In this document: in pieces, positions 62,815 through 64,000 of the stretch
How the letters are laid out: every line of letters starts with the position of its first letter
How positions within the stretch are numbered: position 1 is the stretch's first letter
Assembly: GCF_026616195.1 (NCBI RefSeq)
Contig: NZ_JANHDH010000001.1
Coordinates: 1,550,001 to 1,614,000, forward strand
Direction: 5' to 3'
Length of the DNA stretch: 64,000 nucleotides
DNA from: Haloarchaeobius amylolyticus
GTDB lineage: Archaea > Halobacteriota > Halobacteria > Halobacteriales > Natrialbaceae
Translations under genes and position numbers: made by a program
Notes under the pieces: generated by a model
What the model was told of the DNA's origin: nothing
The model's database searches: none
What the model saw: only the letters and a program-made list of their open reading frames with translations

Positions 62815-63325
62815 TCGGCCGCGTCGGTCGGAACCAGTTCTTTTGTCGGGGGAGAAGCCGTGAACAGCCCCGCTGCTCGTCGGGGGCCGAATCGGATGGG
62901 GGGAAAGGGAGCGTCGGGAATGGGGCGCCACGAACCCACCCGGGAGGGGCGGTCGTGGAACGGACGGTCGTAACGGACGGTCGTGGTCGTTCGTGCCCTC
63001 ACCTGCCGGGGCCGCGGGGGGCTGCGGCCCGTCGGTGGCAGATGGCCCCGGCTGCCCGGTGTGGGGGGGTTGTCCGGGGCAACCGGGACGGTGCACCGCG
63101 TCGCACGAGAGTGCGATCGCGACCGATGCATTTCGACACGCTGTCGAGACCGGGGTCGCTCACGCGGTCGTGCGCCGACCGAGACGGATACCAGCGCACT
63201 CTGCCCCGTGTCCCGGTCGGTGGCGAACGTCGTTGCACACTCCTCGCGGGAACGGAAATCGCTCTCGCGAGAAGGGCATATATAAATAGTGCGTCCGAGG
63301 GTATAGCTAATCGGTCGTTTCGTAT
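62815..63325. other. Intergenic region between convergent genes
   Basis: 511 bases. No gene supported; open frames here are Arg/Pro-rich. Near 63277-63290 and 63305-63328 are A/T-rich boxes (GCATATATAAATAGT), odd in a gap between convergent genes and possibly a promoter for a small RNA. Confidence 0.5.
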
Positions 63326-64000
63326 TTAAGCGACACGCTTGTCTATCCCGGCCGTTTCTATGTCCTCGCCGCCGACGGACGACCGGAGCACGTCCATCCC
63401 GTCGTCGCGGTCGACGCCGAAGCCGTCGGCGTAGAGCGACTGGACCTGCTGGAACTCCTCGTCGCTGAGCGGCGGCACGTCGCTGGCGGCGGCCCACTCG
63501 TCGATGTCCTCGCGGGTGCGGAACGTCGGCGTGACCGTCGCCACGGAATCGTGGTAGAGGAGCCACTGGAGGCTCGCCTGTGACATGGTGCGCTCGCCGT
63601 CGCGTTCGAGGAACCGGACCGCGTCGAGCTTGTCCCAGCCCGTCTCGTACCAGGCGTCGGGCCGGTACGAGCGGTGGTCGTCGTCGTCCAGTTCGGTGTC
63701 GCGGGTGACCTGCTCGTTCAGGACGCCCGAGGAGTGCGGGACGCGGGGGATGAGGCTCGTGTTCGAGCCGGTCTCCGCGATGGTCTCGAGGAAGTGGTTG
63801 CCGACCTCCTGTTCGAGCATGTTCCAGACGAGCTGGAGGGAGTCGAACTCCTCGGTGATGGCCCTGTCGCCCTCGGCCAGCCAGCCGATGGAGGGGCCGA
63901 GCGCCCAGCCGACGGCGTTCACGAGCCCTTCCTCCTTCAACTCGTCGAGGGTCTCCAGCACGTCCGCGTCGACCTCGTCGACGTTGGCGTTGTGGAGCTG
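63326..64000 (-). CDS. Aldo/keto reductase, 5' end outside window
   Basis: The visible 225 C-terminal residues belong to an aldo/keto-reductase barrel: LDELKEEGLVNAVGWALG, SLQLVWNMLEQE, the SLIPRVPHSSGVL loop and the late TMSQASLQWLLYHDSVATVTPTFRTREDIDEW, where the nicotinamide cofactor is bound in this family. The catalytic Tyr and Asp lie in the missing N-terminal part. Substrate unknown. Confidence 0.92.
   Translation of the reverse strand, partial: QLHNANVDEVDADVLETLDELKEEGLVNAVGWALGPSIGWLAEGDRAITEEFDSLQLVWNMLEQEVGNHFLETIAETGSNTSLIPRVPHSSGVLNEQVTRDTELDDDDHRSYRPDAWYETGWDKLDAVRFLERDGERTMSQASLQWLLYHDSVATVTPTFRTREDIDEWAAASDVPPLSDEEFQQVQSLYADGFGVDRDDGMDVLRSSVGGEDIETAGIDKRVA

Noticed and set aside
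62983-63289. Overlapping small frames in the pitA-aldo/keto reductase gap
   Set aside because: Arg/Pro/Gly-rich and mutually overlapping; no start signal fits them.

Overview
The window is chromosomal DNA from a haloarchaeon (class Halobacteria). Base composition is high in G+C, the encoded proteins are strongly acidic, many genes have an A/T-rich box 25-35 bases before an apparently leaderless start, and several families are archaeal: archaeosine synthesis, PAN, Pus10, TrmY, class I LysRS, pyruvoyl arginine decarboxylase, S19e, aIF5B and PitA. I recognise no plasmid functions, transposases, integrases, CRISPR array or rRNA. I found one tRNA gene, tRNA-Pro(CGG). The genus cannot be settled from this sequence alone.

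Layout, left to right. 1-3.5 kb: arcS (cut by the left edge) and tgtA, consecutive steps of archaeosine formation at tRNA position 15. 3.5-11.7 kb: a small membrane protein, a Nudix hydrolase, a 51-residue zinc finger, an alpha/beta hydrolase, an ABC-2 exporter pair, a 7TM-PAS histidine kinase, a Tat-exported protein and a P-loop kinase. 11.7-17 kb: a protein made of two repeats, tRNA-Pro with a duplicated 3' end, a Cys-rich acidic protein, then trmY and pus10, which act on the same tRNA position. 17-26.5 kb: a helix-turn-helix regulator, rnhB, a lipoprotein, secF-secD, pgi, a CPBP protease, a 45-residue ribbon-helix-helix protein, nob1 and a PRC-barrel protein. 26.6-34.7 kb: infB, a winged-helix gene with palindromic sites around its promoter, an ABC ATPase plus a permease/CPBP fusion, pdaD and pan.

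34.7-37.3 kb looks different. An FkbM methyltransferase and an APH-family phosphotransferase lie in visibly A/T-richer DNA between housekeeping genes. 37-47.9 kb: pepF, a zinc ribbon, an M28 peptidase, an exported spondin-domain protein with a nine-fold DPCA repeat, truA, two membrane proteins, hisS and a second histidine kinase. 48-54 kb: PP-loop ATPase, PDCD5 homologue, rps19e, a flippase-like protein, thiL and a site-2 protease. 54-64 kb: a MobB-MoaE fusion, pyrH, lysS, a PDZ site-2 protease, padR divergent from pitA, and an aldo/keto reductase cut by the right edge.

The main themes are translation and RNA modification (arcS, tgtA, trmY, pus10, truA, hisS, lysS, infB, rps19e, nob1), protein export and turnover (SecDF, PAN, PepF, M28, two CPBP proteins, two site-2 proteases) and envelope or signalling proteins. 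The observations I find most worth following are the spondin/DPCA protein, a possible 20-codon Arg-rich reading frame coupled to lysS, the tRNA-Pro 3'-end duplication, the palindromes at the winged-helix gene, and a family of intergenic repeats.
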